A stretch of 64,000 bases of DNA. Source: Proteromonas lacertae. Taxonomy: Eukaryota; Sar; Bigyra; Opalinata; Proteromonadidae. The DNA is taken from contig NGBS01000872.1 of assembly GCA_002245135.1 (NCBI GenBank), positions 434,001 to 498,000 of the forward strand, written 5' to 3'. Position numbers and translations under genes: made by a program. The notes beneath the pieces were generated by a model. It did no database searches. It was not told the DNA's origin and saw only the letters and a list, made by a program, of their open reading frames with translations. Positions 49,163 to 61,883 of the stretch are shown one piece after another. Numbering within the stretch: position 1 is the stretch's first letter; every line of letters starts with the position of its first letter.

Positions 49163-51763
49163 ATGACCGAACAAAGCGAGATTGATGTATTTTAATCATC
49201 TATATGCTTTGTTTGATAGGAGTTATGCTTGTACACATTAGAAGAATCATATATGAAAGGTTATTTCAAATTATTAGAAATTCCTTTGGAATATTGTCCA
49301 AGTTACACTTTGGCTGCATCTGTTCAATCGCTTATAAATGTAATATACATTTTATACATTTATTTAGAGGAAGTTAAATTTCTTAACCCTTCAAACAGGT
49401 ATGTTATTGAGAATTGAATCTGTAATATAGCTTTATATTCATCATATACCCCTGCAAATACATATGTCACTGTTGATTTAGTAAAAGAAATAGCCGATAT
49501 AATAACACATTATATAAAATCAATATATCACACATGTATTGTCTTAATAGTTAATTTATTTGTCACATAGTCACTGATGAAACAAAATTAAATTGGAAAA
49601 ACACCAGAAATAAATGGAAAACAATTAAATCAGACGAAATAATAGCATATAATGAAACAAATCAAATCACTTATTCAATTTGTACAACTCCTCTTCATTC
49701 ATGTTTATTTTACTCAGTTCTGAAGGAATATGTAAAGTATATGTTTTTTATGTTATAATTAGTATATATGAGGTGAATAATCTATCATTTTTATTATTAT
49801 GTGCTGGATCATGTGCTGAATTGATTGGATTATTTGTATATTTGAATGAAATTAAGTATTATGAAAAAGAAATAAAAGTAACAATAATTGATCATGAAGT
49901 TAAATGGAAATCGATGTATGAATATTTTATTATTATTATTATTATTATATAATAGAATTGATTATTATAGTGATTTTTTTCATTCACATTATCCAAATAT
50001 AAAGTTTAATATTAATTTCATTGTGATGAATATGTTGTATAATATTATATATAATTATTTATATATATTTAGAGATAATAATTCATATTCAGATGAACTT
50101 ATTAGTTTATTTAACTCATCTACATACATTACACTCTGTATTAATATATAATTTTATGTTTAATTTAGTTTATGCTTTTTCTGAGATATTTGACAGGAAT
50201 ATGAATGATTCAATGATTATGTTAGAAAATATAAGAAATATTGTTGGAATGAATTCATATTTTATTATAGGTGAACCATGTATATTATATATATATAAAG
50301 ATATAATGTATATTGAATATTAGATTCCCATAATCAATTTAAAATCAATTCAGAAATATGTTATACTTATTTATCAAAAAGATGTGAAATGAAAAATGAT
50401 TTACATTTCAAAATATCAATTCATCAAGGAGATTTTGAGAAGAGTGATTTGAATAAGTTCGTGGAAGATTTTAGTTTGATATTTGGTGAAGAAATCAAAT
50501 TATCAAGCCATATCTGGTTGCAAGTATATCAATGTAATTCTACGCTTCCAAGAATTGATTTTATATCACCAAAAAGAGTAAAAGTTAATGATATTGTCAG
50601 TATATTATTACTATGTCCAAAACCAGCATTATATTATTATGATAATATGTTTGAATCTTACAATATAACTCACTATACTTTATATAATGATAATGAAATA
50701 CTTGACAATAGGATATTACATTATTGTTTAAACTATTCAGGTGGTGTTCTTATTATTTCTTATAATGATTTTGACTATTTAATTGGGAATAATTCAATCT
50801 CTGATGATGATAAAGAAAAGCTAAAAATGTGTGATATGATGATCTGTGATAATATTCAAATTATTGATAGACAAATTAAGAAAGTATATATTTCTTTACT
50901 TATTATATAATAAATAGTGTAAATTCAATAACTGTTTAATGAAAGAATTAATTGATAGATTTAATAATAGTAAAAGTAGAATTTATGTTTCTTACGATTT
51001 TAACAATGGCAATAATAATTACTCTTTAATAGAATCATCAAAATGTCAGACTGTTAGAGTCAATTATGATTTAGAGAAATATTTCAAGAATAACAACATA
51101 ATAGTAACAGAAACTACATTAGAGTGTAATTATTCTACAATTCAACAAACGTTGTTTGATTATATTAAAACTACACCTATAAATACTGATTTATCACTAA
51201 AACAATTATTAGATATAAATCCAGTATTAATACCGCAGTATATTCAAAAGACATACAAAAAGAAGCATGTTGATATTAAATCAAATGTTGGAAATATAAT
51301 ATCTAAATTTAATAGTGAAAATCTATATAGCGGTAAAACAAATAAATTGATTGAATTCATCAAAGAAAAACAATATAAGAAAATAGTCATTATTTTTAGA
51401 CTAAAACAATCTCAAGATTCAATTGAAACAGTTTTAAAATCATTTAAACATTCTTCGTTGTTGTATATAAATATATTACCATACAGAAATTGTCAAGTAT
51501 TTAGTTATTATTGTATTATTTTAATTCTATAGAATAGATTTACAAATGTAATAAAATCCTTAAAAGAAGAATGGAATATTTGTTTGTGCCATATATCATC
51601 ACTTGAAGATTATTTGGTTTTTCCATCTGATATAGATAATGTTATATTTTATGATGAAAATTTACCTTCTTTAACTCAACTATCTCACAAAGAAGTCATT
51701 TCTTTTTTTCATTCAAGGCATTCAAGCCAATCGTTCAATGTAATTGATCTTAATTATGTATGA
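49163..51763 (+). CDS. Large multi-exon protein with methyltransferase-like N-terminal region
   Basis: The ATG at 49163 starts MTEQSEIDELCLYTLEESYM across a 29 bp intron. About ten short introns follow, ending at TGA 51761-51763. LLLCAGSCAELIGLFVYLNE (about 49795-49855) followed by VTIIDHEVKW resembles motifs I and II of Rossmann-fold SAM methyltransferases; GSCAE replaces the usual GxGxG. Later exons (50390-50900) carry a mixed alpha/beta domain. The C-terminal region (51300-51760) includes KIVIIFRLKQSQDSIETVLK and DNVIFYDENLPSLTQLSHKE, which look like a helicase-C-type sheet, but I cannot confirm it. The product is about 720 residues. I do not recognise the family. CAAGCCTTAAGTTTGAA just upstream of the ATG matches the candidate promoter motif. 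Confidence 0.65.
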
Positions 51764-51870
51764 GTTAATAAATTATCTTGTTATTGGGTCATTCGCTCTT
51801 TTATTAGTCTCTGAATAATTGTTTTTTCTCAAGCCAGTAGTTTGAACTATTCAAATCGTTTTTTCTTATA

Positions 51871-54800
51871 ATGGTATTAATAACTGTATTTAATGATATC
51901 TAGAGACAAATTGGTATTATACCCGCTGGTTGTCCAGGTTATGCCTTGAAATCTGTTGTGATTTCTTCACATTTCATAATTTATTGTTCTTCTTTAGCTA
52001 TTTATGTTTATAAGTATATAGTTATTGTTGTATATAATTAAATTAGTTATGAATCGTCTTTAATAGAAACAATTCTTGTTGGACATTCTCAACCAATTAC
52101 TCAACTATCTTTATCTCCAAATGATGAAAATACTCTAGTTTCTTCAGGTGATGATAGAACTATTATAGTTTGGGATTTAATTTCTTTAGCAATGGTGAGG
52201 CGTATTGAGTATTTTATATCCTAACTGTATGATTCAAATAGGATGGACTATTCTTCAATATATTTTTCAATATTACCATCAAAAGAAAAGTTAATAATAC
52301 CAGCTTTATTAGTTTCATATGAAAATTCCACTTTAAATTATGTTTCTGATAAACGAACAAAATCATTATGTTCAACATCATCAATAGTTACATGTATTCA
52401 ATGTGAATTTACTCTTAATAATGTATTATATAAGTAATATCTATCATTCAAAATAGAAAAATCAAACAGTTGTGTATGGAACAATAAATGGTGAAATTGG
52501 AGTTGGATATTTAGATAGTAATTTAAAATTCACTCATAAATTAATAACTACTAAAGATGAGATAGTGAACTATGGAGGAATAGTATCAATAGAGATAGAC
52601 CCTCATTCTCAAGATTATGTTTTAATTGGATGTGATAATGGTTATATTCTATTCTATGATATTGTCAAATCAAATAAGATAATGACATTCGAAAAAACAA
52701 GAAGTGGATTAAGAACAATTTTATGGTCTTATAATGAACCTGGTCAATTTATTACATCTAGTAATTGTAGTGGAGATTTATATATTTGGAGTATAGCAAA
52801 TACAACACCAATATCATCCTTTCATCTCGATAATTCATGTATAATATCATTAGCAAGTAATAAATATACAACTACATTTGTAGCTGCTACAAGGTATATA
52901 TATATATATTTATGAATGTAATATATTTGCTTAATAGAGAAGGATGTATTTTGTTATACAATTATAAAAAGAGAGTCGTTACTTACAAATCAAAATTAGC
53001 ACATACAGAGACAATTTATGATGTGAAGTTTAATCCAATAGATAATATGTCGTTTGCTACATGTAGTTATGATGGTACAATTCGTTTGTGGGATACTGAA
53101 ACAAAAACATGTCAAAATACATTAATTAATAAAGAACATTATTTCTATTATTCTTTATCATGGTCTTCAAGAGGTGATAAAATAGTTGTATCAGATAACA
53201 TGGGTAATATTCATATGTGGGATGTTGTATTAGGTAAATTATTAAAAACTGTAAATCTTGATAAGAATGTATACTTGAGTATTAATAATATAATTATTAG
53301 CCAATAATGAAATGTTCTTGGAATAAATCTTATGAAAAATACATTGCTGCAACTTCAACAAGTGGTGAAATCTATATAGTAGAAACAGTAAATTACTCTG
53401 TTAATTTTAAATTCAGTTTATCAACAAAATGTTATGGGATTCAATGGATTCCAAAACAATCAGTATAATTATTTGTAAATATAGTTTTTATTATAGAATT
53501 CATTTATTGTAGCAACTCATTCCGGAGAAATAGTGAAGTATGATTTAACAAAGAGTAAAGATAAACCAGTTATGCAGTTTAGCAGTCATTCTCAAAGAGC
53601 ATTCGGTTTGAAATTCAATTATTTATATCCAAATTTATTTGCAAGTACAAGTGATGATTATACAATCAAAGTGTGGAATGTTTCATCAGGTGAATTAATG
53701 TGCACTTTAGAAGGTCATACAAATTATGTTAGAACAATTGATTGGAATTATGAAGTAGCATCATTATTATTATCAGGTGGATGGGATGGAACAATAAGAA
53801 TATGGGATATTCATAAAAAGAGATGTTTAAAAATTGTTAGTGATCATAGCAGTGATATTTATGGAATTGTTTCTCATCCTAATAGACCATTTTATTATAT
53901 AACTGTATCTAAAGATTCTACAATTAGATTTTGGTTATTGAAGGATATTGTTCGTAAATTATTGATTAAATTCATTCTAAAACGTCCTTTAAATGAATTG
54001 CAATATTCTTTGTCTTTGCATTATGATTATAATTCTCCTACATTACTTAATAAATCTCCACTATTTGCTCAAATATCTTCAGGAACAGATTATGAGAAGT
54101 ATTGGAAAATATATACATATTTATCTGGTGAAAATGGAATGTATGAGTTATGGTCAATGGTAAAATGTAATTTACATCGAAATACAACTCCACCCAATTG
54201 TCAAGTAATACATATAAGAGATGTATCGAATTATTTAAAAGATGAAGCATTGAAATTTGAAAATGATGCAAAGACTAATAACTTTATTCATTCATCAAAA
54301 ATGACAAAGAATGAGGTGATTATGAAAGCTGCTAATGCATATATAAAATTTGGTGATTTTGAGAAGTATTGTGAGCTAATGATCGATGCAGGTGAATGGA
54401 AGAAAGCATTGATAGTAGCTCCAAAAGTAAGTAAGAACTATTGGATGGAATTATGTACTAGATATTCCAATTATTTAGAGAAGAATGATAGTGAAGATGT
54501 TATACTATATCATGTAGTGACAAAGTCATATTTACAATTATTACAGTATTTGTATAGACATGGTTTATATCAAGAAGCTTTAATTTTACATTGTATGTAT
54601 GATTCTGAAGAGTATAAAGCCATAAATACTGAAACTCCCGGATTGTATAGAACTGTTAATACAGACAGTATAATCAATCTAAATTTAGATATGAAATCAG
54701 ATTTTGAAGTACAAAAGACAGTGGAATTGCTAAGTTCGAATTATTATAATAAAGGAGAACCATTTCTTGGTGCAGCTTGGTATTTAGCTATAAATAATAC

Positions 54801-55705
54801 AAAAAAAGCTTTACAGATATTGTCAGATGCAGGTGAAGTTGAATTAGCATATATATTGAGTCTAAATTTTTTTAGTTCCATTAAAATCATTAACTTTAGA
54901 TAATTTATGTAAAAGACTTAATTCATTAGGATATGACAAAGAAGCTTGTCAAATATACTCAAATATGAATTCTAAGAAGTTCTTATTCCAGTTTTGTGGT
55001 AGATGTGCATCTAATAAAGAATTAGCAGCAAAGATATTTTCATTTGCTGGTTATCGTGCTCCAGAATCATACAAAGACTCTGCAGAATCTGTAATGAAAG
55101 AAAATGATCTTCAATCAGCCTTAAAATGTTATATTTTATGTGCAGATACAGAAAGAGCAATAACAATTGGAGTTCAATTAATTAATCAATGCTTTCAAAC
55201 ACCAACATGGAATTGGTCTGAAATAAGACATGTAATATATGATTTACATTCTGCAGATGTATCTAAATTGTCTGATAGTTTAAAAGGGTTGTATTTGTCT
55301 TATTGTTCATTCTTTGGATTGATTGAAGCAATATGGATGCTATACACTCCCATTATCCAACCAATGTATAATAATTTACTTAAGTTGATACAAAAATATA
55401 ATATAAATTTTCCTGTGAAATCAGAGATTATTACCTCAATAGTGAATCAATATATTAATAGACAAAGTCATCAATACAATGAATCTCACAGACGTTGTGC
55501 AATTATTGTTTATGGTAATGAACTCCCAACTAAATGTCCTGAGAATAAATTGTATTTCTTTAATGAAAGGAAAAGATCATTAATTGGTCCTATTTACCCT
55601 TTAAATGATAAATATGTAATTACTTTACAAGAAGCTTTAATGTGGATGAAAGTTAATCCATATTCTCCTTTAAATACAGGAGAAAGACTTGATCAAATTA
55701 ATTAA
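51871..55705 (+). CDS. WDR17: WDR17-like WD40/TPR protein
   Basis: The ATG at 51871 forms a 3-nt coding exon, then an intron and RQIGIIPAGCPGYALKSVVI, matching the WDR17 opening (xGxxPAGC, then CATLAIYVY-like CSSLAIYVY). At least eight WD40 repeats follow: HSQPITQLSLSPND with TIIVWDL, HTETIYDVKFNPIDNMSFAT with TIRLWDT, FASTSDDYTIKVWNVSSGEL, LLSGGWDGTIRIWDIHKKRC and SKDSTIRFW. A long alpha-helical, TPR-like half ends in ALMWMKVNPYSPLNTGERLD, the conserved WDR17 tail motif. The product is about 1,140 residues, close to the animal protein. About nine introns; one appears to be only 16 nt (54860-54875). WDR17 distribution follows cilia in eukaryotes, though its molecular role is unclear. An AGTTTGAA motif lies 24 bp upstream. 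Confidence 0.82.
54860..54875 (+). other. Probable 16-nt intron in WDR17-like gene
   Basis: GTCTAAATTTTTTTAG starts GT, ends TAG, and its removal joins VELAYIL to PLKSLTLDNLCKRL in frame; without removal the frame runs into a stop at 54901. A 43-nt alternative starting GTGAAG is also in frame but would delete good helical-repeat sequence and has a poorer donor. Confidence 0.55.
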
Positions 55706-55783
55706 ATAAATTGGTTTTAGTGTTTTTTGACATTTTTTGTTTTTAATACACACAAACTAAAAGCTTGAGTCAAAATATTTTAA

Positions 55784-56798
55784 ATGGAATTTGAGATTGT
55801 TAGAATACCTTGGTATATAAAATTAGCTAATTATTGTCATGAACGTGTTATTATTCCAGTAAGGACCCCTTCAGGAACTCCATATTATGAAAGGACATGT
55901 ATTTAACTATATCTTTATTATCTAGGGCTATTATATATTATTATGTGTTTTGAAGATTTTATTGTATTGCTTCCAAATTTGCCCTTCTTGTATTTTGTGG
56001 GAATTATTTATTCTTAGTTATAATGTAACTTCAGATGAAATTAGATATTATTTAAATCCTTTTGTGATAAAGTTGTTTGTATTTCTATATGATTTTATTC
56101 TACTAATACTGGGGACAATAGTTATAATTCACAATTGTATTTATAATGTTTAATGAATGATAGATCGTAATGTAACACAAGGAGAGTTTAGTAAAATCAA
56201 TTTTATAATCATTCCAGTTGTATAATCACTTTATATAGTTAACTAGTTTCCTTTATTCGTAATTTTAACATTCTTACAATCGGCATATGATAGGAATGAG
56301 CAATTTACTATATTAATAGGTTTTGTAATGATGGTAGATGGTCTAGAAGCAATATCAGGTCTTTGTGTATGATTATAGTTGTTGCTATTATGAAATAGGA
56401 AATCAGTTTTGGTTATAATGTATATTTCAGACTTATTATGTTAATTGCAACATTAATATTTCTATTGACATTATACAATGCTTCTTTTACATATTCTACA
56501 TTTGCTTTGCTTGTTCCATACACGTTATTTAGCTTAAGAAATAAAGGAGTTCAAAGACAGTTTTCTGTAGAAGTTGTTACTCAGTATAATTATCATTTAT
56601 ATATATATACTTCTATTTATTAGTTATTTGGGGTTATATTTTGCTCCAATTCTATCACCAGTTTTGATATTCATTGTTTATGTAATGACACTTTTAGGTA
56701 TGTTGTATTTGATTTACTCTTCTATAATGATGTTGGTAGAAAGGTTTTGTCCATTTTGTCTAAATTGTTTTTTCTGCTGTTGTAGTAATAATAGGTAA
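55784..56798 (+). CDS. Multi-pass membrane protein of unknown family
   Basis: Several short hydrophobic exons on the + strand. In order they read LLCVLKILLYCFQICPSCIL, FVFLYDFILLILGTIVIIHN, FPLFVILTFLQSAYDRNEQF with LIGFVMMVDGLEAISGLC, LIATLIFLLTLYNASFTYST with LRNKGVQRQFSVEV, and APILSPVLIFIVYVMTLLGM. The end, RFCPFCLNCFFCCCSNNR, is a cysteine-rich tail suited to palmitoylation. Perhaps seven or eight membrane segments. The 5' end is uncertain. The ATG at 55784 (MEFEIVRIPWYIKL) joins in frame only if the donor is GTAAGG at about 55859; a later ATG (MKGH) with the GTATTT donor is the alternative. AAGCTTGAG lies 14 bp before the 55784 ATG, favouring it. I do not recognise the family. Confidence 0.6.
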
Positions 56799-56992
56799 AT
56801 GATTGTAGTAAAAAATAGAATAGAAATTTTCATTTTTCATATCTATTTATTTATAATAGTATAATAAATTTTAGATTTTATCAATTTATATATTGTTTTT
56901 TTTATTTATAATAGAAATAATGAATTGAATAGAATAAAGACATAATTACTAATTAACGAATGAAAAACTAAAAAAATCAAATAAATATTCTT

Positions 56993-58136
56993 TTACACTG
57001 TTTCACCTATCTCTTCATATCTTTTAACTTGTACAAAATCCAAATATGGTTCTCCTGTCTCAATTATTGGTATTGGTAATGATTCAGTTGTATCTCCACA
57101 AAATGAAACTTCACCATCATCATCTTCATCCATTGAATTTTTAGTTCTTTGATAGAAAGAATAATCTGTAGTTGTTGTTGTAGAATTTTCATCTATTCTG
57201 TTATAATTACATTCACTCTCTTCTTCTCCACTACTTCTATTCTGTTTTCTAGGACTTAAATTGTATTGTTTAATTATTTTTTTAGTTCTAGGTGAAAAGA
57301 CATTTCTATATTTACTATTATTACTATTTGAACTTTGGCTGTAATGAACAGAATCTTGTTCTTCATTATCATTGTTATTATCATAATCTTCTTTTAAGGG
57401 ATTTGGTTTTATTACTTTACATCCACAAAATCCTTGATATGGAATATATGGCAATGGTTCAGATACACCTGCATTCATCACTTCCCATTCGTTTAATGTT
57501 ATTCTTCTTGGAGATTCTTCAGATGTTGGATATTGAGTAAAGGATGAAAGCATATGCAAATGAGTAACATTAGGATTAAATGATAATCTATTTACTTCTG
57601 GCATTTTAGATGGAATATATTTTGCTTGTTGCTCTTTCATTATAGCATGTTCTAGTTTTATTTTATTGGTTTTGGGTTTTTCATAATCATACATTGCTTC
57701 TTTTCTTTTATGTACCTGTTCTAATTGCGAATTAAACAATACAGGAGAGTGTCTTATTGGTTTTACATAGGATAATACACCTAATTTATTATTAATTTGA
57801 CCAAAATAATGAACTCTGTAAGTATTTTCTGATTTAGCTCTTTTGATTTCATCTTCTTTCTTTGAAAAGTTGAAAAAATCTTTGTCATAAACATGTTGTC
57901 TTGCTGTTTTTGGTGGTTCTGGTGGTGACACAAGAAATCCATATTCATTTCTATCATAAACTCTCCTTGAAGTTTCCCATTTTAATGGCTACATTATAAT
58001 ATATTGTTTATACTGGTCTTTCAGCCTTCCATGGCTTTTCTTTCTTCAATTTTGACTAAATATTACCCAAATTAATATATACTCTTGCTATACTCATAGC
58101 TGTTTCAGTTTGAACAACTACTTCTGGTAGATTCAT
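56993..58136 (-). CDS. Unrecognised 367-residue-class protein
   Basis: Start at 58136 (MNLPEVVVQTETAMSIAR). Two short introns lead through SKLKKEKPWKAERP to PLKWETSRRVYDRNEYGFLV, then one long exon to 56993. The N-terminal half is charged with regularly placed aromatic and proline residues (SPPEPPKTARQHVYDKDFFN, RVHYFGQINNKLGVLSYVKP), as in many filament- or microtubule-decorating proteins, but this is only an impression. The C-terminal half is Ser/Asn/Glu-rich and probably disordered, with SPRTKKIIKQYNLSPRKQNR suggesting phosphorylation sites. Its start codon is 70 bp from that of the divergent Hsp110-like gene. Confidence 0.7.
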
Positions 58137-58205
58137 GAGATATATAAATCTGTTTTTTGTTATAGAAATATGTTCGTTTCAGAATAACTGTTATTTTTTT
58201 TCAAA

Positions 58206-61200
58206 ATGAAAATTGGGATTGATTTTGGATCTACTCATATAGTTATATCTACCATTTCAAAAAATCCAGATATGAAGTCTAAAGATTTCATATTTGATTG
58301 TATCACAAAGTCGTATTTACACTTATCTACTAACATTTAGTTCACCTTTCAAAATAGCATATGATTCCCTACTAAAATCATCCGTTCTAGTATTTTATTT
58401 ATTTCTATTTATCGTTTAGACATTCGAATCAGAATCAAAGCCATTAATGACTATAAAAGATCAATTAGGAAAATTAGCTAGTGATATAAATGATATTGTT
58501 CCATTTCTAGATCCATTTGTATCACAATCAAAAAGTGATGAAATTTTATATCCTGTATTAATCTTTTATGTATAATAAAAATAGGTCACTTATTTACATC
58601 TTACATATAATTTAACCATCATTGAATTTTTTATTTTAGTTATTACTCACCTTTATCATTCAACAGCATTAACAGACTGTGTTTTTTCTCTTCCCTCATA
58701 CTATACATCTGAACAAATAAATCTATTATCCATAATATTAGAAGCATGTGATGTTAAATACAAGTGTTTTATTCCTGAATATGTTGCTTCTGCTTTATAT
58801 TATGGATATAGTTATAATCACAAATATTATAATTCACACCAAGAACAATTAATCGTTTTAATTGATATGGGGTATGTTGGAATGAATGTCACATCAGTTA
58901 AATATAAAAGAGTATAATTTATTCAATATTTTATTTGCTTTTATAGAATCAATGTGAAATATTAACTCATTGTAATGATCAAACTTTAGGTAGTAGAATA
59001 ATAGATCAAATATTAACAAATTATGTAATTGGTTTAATTAGAAAGGAGTATGATGTTGATATTCATAAATATCCTGAGGTTTATGTACAAGTGAAGCAAG
59101 TAGCAATACAAATCAAAGAACAATTTAGTAAGAATAAAAATCTATCAAATGTATTCATTATTCTTATGTTATATATATATAGATTCCTATAACAATAAAA
59201 GATTTTTATGACGGTAGAAATTTCACATTTACATTCAATGAATCTACATTTAATTCACTACTAACAGACAATAATTTACATACACAATTAGTGCAATTAT
59301 TAGATGAAGCTTTAGATCCATTACATTTAAGTGATGTTGAAGGAAGTTCACTACAAATGATATTATTTGGTGGAACTGGGAATATATTTTTATTTCAACA
59401 AACTATTTCCAATTATTTGTCTAATACTTTACATAATAGAAATCCATTGTTATTATCTCAAAATACAGATATTATATCGTTAGGAGCTTCTTATTATCAA
59501 GTTTTATTGGAAAAATCATGGAATTATATATTAATAGATGAAACAAATTCAAATATAAGCCAAAATATTGAGCAATGTAAAGGATTACCAGTTGATGTGA
59601 TGTTGAAAGCAAATATTGAGATTTTGAGGAAAGAAGTTAATGTTAAAGAATGTCAATATCAAATGCTTGTAGAAAAGAAGAATGAATTATCAAATTTAGT
59701 GTATTAATATAAATTTAATCATTTATTTATATATATGCATTAGTCAAACCTATCAACGAACTTTATCTCTTTATCCTTTTTCAAATCAGAAGAGTCAGTT
59801 ATTAACAATGTTGGATAATGAAAGAAATAAATTGAATACAGAAACATATCTACATAACAACTCAATAGAGAATATACAAATGACAATTAATAATGTCAAT
59901 AAAGAATATTCAAAGTATAAATCAGAACATACATATCAAAATATGTTACCTCCACAATCTCCAGTCGTATCATCAGATTTACTAACAACAGCTACTTCTA
60001 CATTAAGAAATTTCTTGTTTTTATACTCTTCTCATGAAGCATTATTTAATAAAATATCAATTCCTTCAACTTTATATATGCCCAATTCATTAGAGTTTAT
60101 TAATAATGAATACTTACAAGGAATTGATTCAAGTAGATTATATGCAATTACAATTGATATTAATTCAGTATTATCAGTAATGAATGTATAAATGAATTAT
60201 TTTTTAATAATATATATATATATATATGTATAGCAAATAATCTCCAATTACTACACTGATGCAAATAAAGATCAACTAATAGCAAAAATCATTCCTTTAT
60301 ATAATGAATATCAACAAATACCTTTAGTTTACATGAAATACCCACAGATGCATAAATATTTATGTTTAAATACAACTCAAAATTTCATACCAATATCATA
60401 TTTCAATTTCAAAACAATCAGTGATTTATTATATATCTATCATGAGTTAACAAATATTATCTCAAAAGAAGTATAATTATATTTTTAATATACTTTTAGA
60501 GTGTAAGTAGTATTGATTTTATACCTCCTGATAATACAAATAGAGTTATTTTAATTCAAAATATTCATCATTTATTAGATCAATTTGAAATATTCTCTAA
60601 AGATTTTCCTGAAATATTACCAACTATAACAGTACCTTCAAGTTTTTACAAGTAAAACTACAAATAGATTACTCACTGAATCAGAATTGAATTTGATGAG
60701 ATATGGTGATTTACAATCAGTTTATAAAGAATTGAATAATATTATACTTTTATATACAGTATATTTTAAATCTCCTATTTATATAGAAACTGATAATTGA
60801 AGTGAGAAAAACTTACATTACTGATAAAGTACAGTATTTGAAAAGACAATTAGATTATCATCCAGCAGCTATAATTCAACATAAAACAAAAATATTACAT
60901 TATTACTACTTAATTCAATCAAATCTCTATAAAGAATGTACAAAATTTGATGAATTATCAATCATTTATAACGATGTATATTCATTAACTCAACAATGTA
61001 ATATCTTGTTACAAGATGATATAATACAAAGCATAATTGATTTTCTGTATAATTTTATTAAAAACTATTTATATATAATAACGTAGAAATGAATTGAGTA
61101 ATTTAAGAATAACTGATCCTAAAACATATGAATTCTTATGTATTCCATCTGATTTTCCTCTTAATGCTTCAAAAGCTGATTTATTCAAATTAACTCCTCA

Positions 61201-61870
61201 ACAATTAGATAAATTACTAACTCAAATGGATGATATAAAATCTCAAATGGAAAATGCAAAGAAAAAGTATGAGATGGTTGTTAAAAAGAAAGAAGAGACA
61301 TTTCAACAAGTCAAAGATGAATTTCAAGAATTACAAGAATTATATAACAAATATCATGAATATGTAAGTGAAAAGTTAAATCATCAAGTATATGATTTTC
61401 TACAAAAAGTACCAACAACAAAGGAGAATTTAACAACAAAAGATTTAAGTGATTTATTATTCTTATGTCATCAACATAAAAGCGATTATTGTGGTGCATT
61501 AAGAGAATATTTCAATACAAATATCGATAATTTAAGAACCAATAACACTGATATGTTGAAAAGATATCCAAAGGTTTTAAGACCATATTCAGGTGATATA
61601 TTAAGTTATAAAAATGGAGATAGTTCTGTTGATTTCTTATACACTACATATAAAGAATTAGTGTCATTGAATAACAAACTAATTATTCTAGTTGTAGATT
61701 ATTTATTAGATAAAATACATGTAGGAATGTATAACTATATAATATTTTTTATTATATATTATAGTGACACATTAAAGATAAATATCAACAGAATTCCAAA
61801 ATTATCAAGAAAGCCGTACAATAACTACATTGATCAAATCTACGAGTTATTAGATTGCTATGAGAGATAG
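58206..61870 (+). CDS. Hsp110/Hsp70-like ATPase with long coiled-coil C-terminal region
   Basis: Starts MKIGIDFGSTHIVIS, the first phosphate motif of the Hsp70/actin ATPase fold. Later exons give CVFSLPSYYTSEQINLL with IPEYVASALYYGY, LIVLIDMGYVGMNV (second phosphate motif, closest to the Hsp110 form DMGHS), TLGSRIIDQILTNYV, and MILFGGTGNIFLFQQTI (adenosine motif). After about residue 430 the usual beta-sandwich substrate domain is not visible. Instead there are about 600 residues of helical and coiled-coil sequence (KSQMENAKKKYEMVVKKKEE) ending LYELLDCYER-like at 61870. About ten introns; one appears to be 16 nt (60652-60667). Two adjacent genes are possible, but every join reads through. It may be a nucleotide-exchange-type chaperone. 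The next gene begins only 13 bp after its stop. Confidence 0.7.
60652..60667 (+). other. Probable 16-nt intron in Hsp110-like gene
   Basis: GTAAAACTACAAATAG begins GT, ends TAG, and its removal joins TVPSSFY to KLLTESELNLMRYGDL in frame. Left in, the frame stops at once. No longer GT-AG pair nearby restores the frame. A one-base sequencing error is the alternative. Confidence 0.5.
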
Positions 61871-61883
61871 TAAAAACGTAGCA

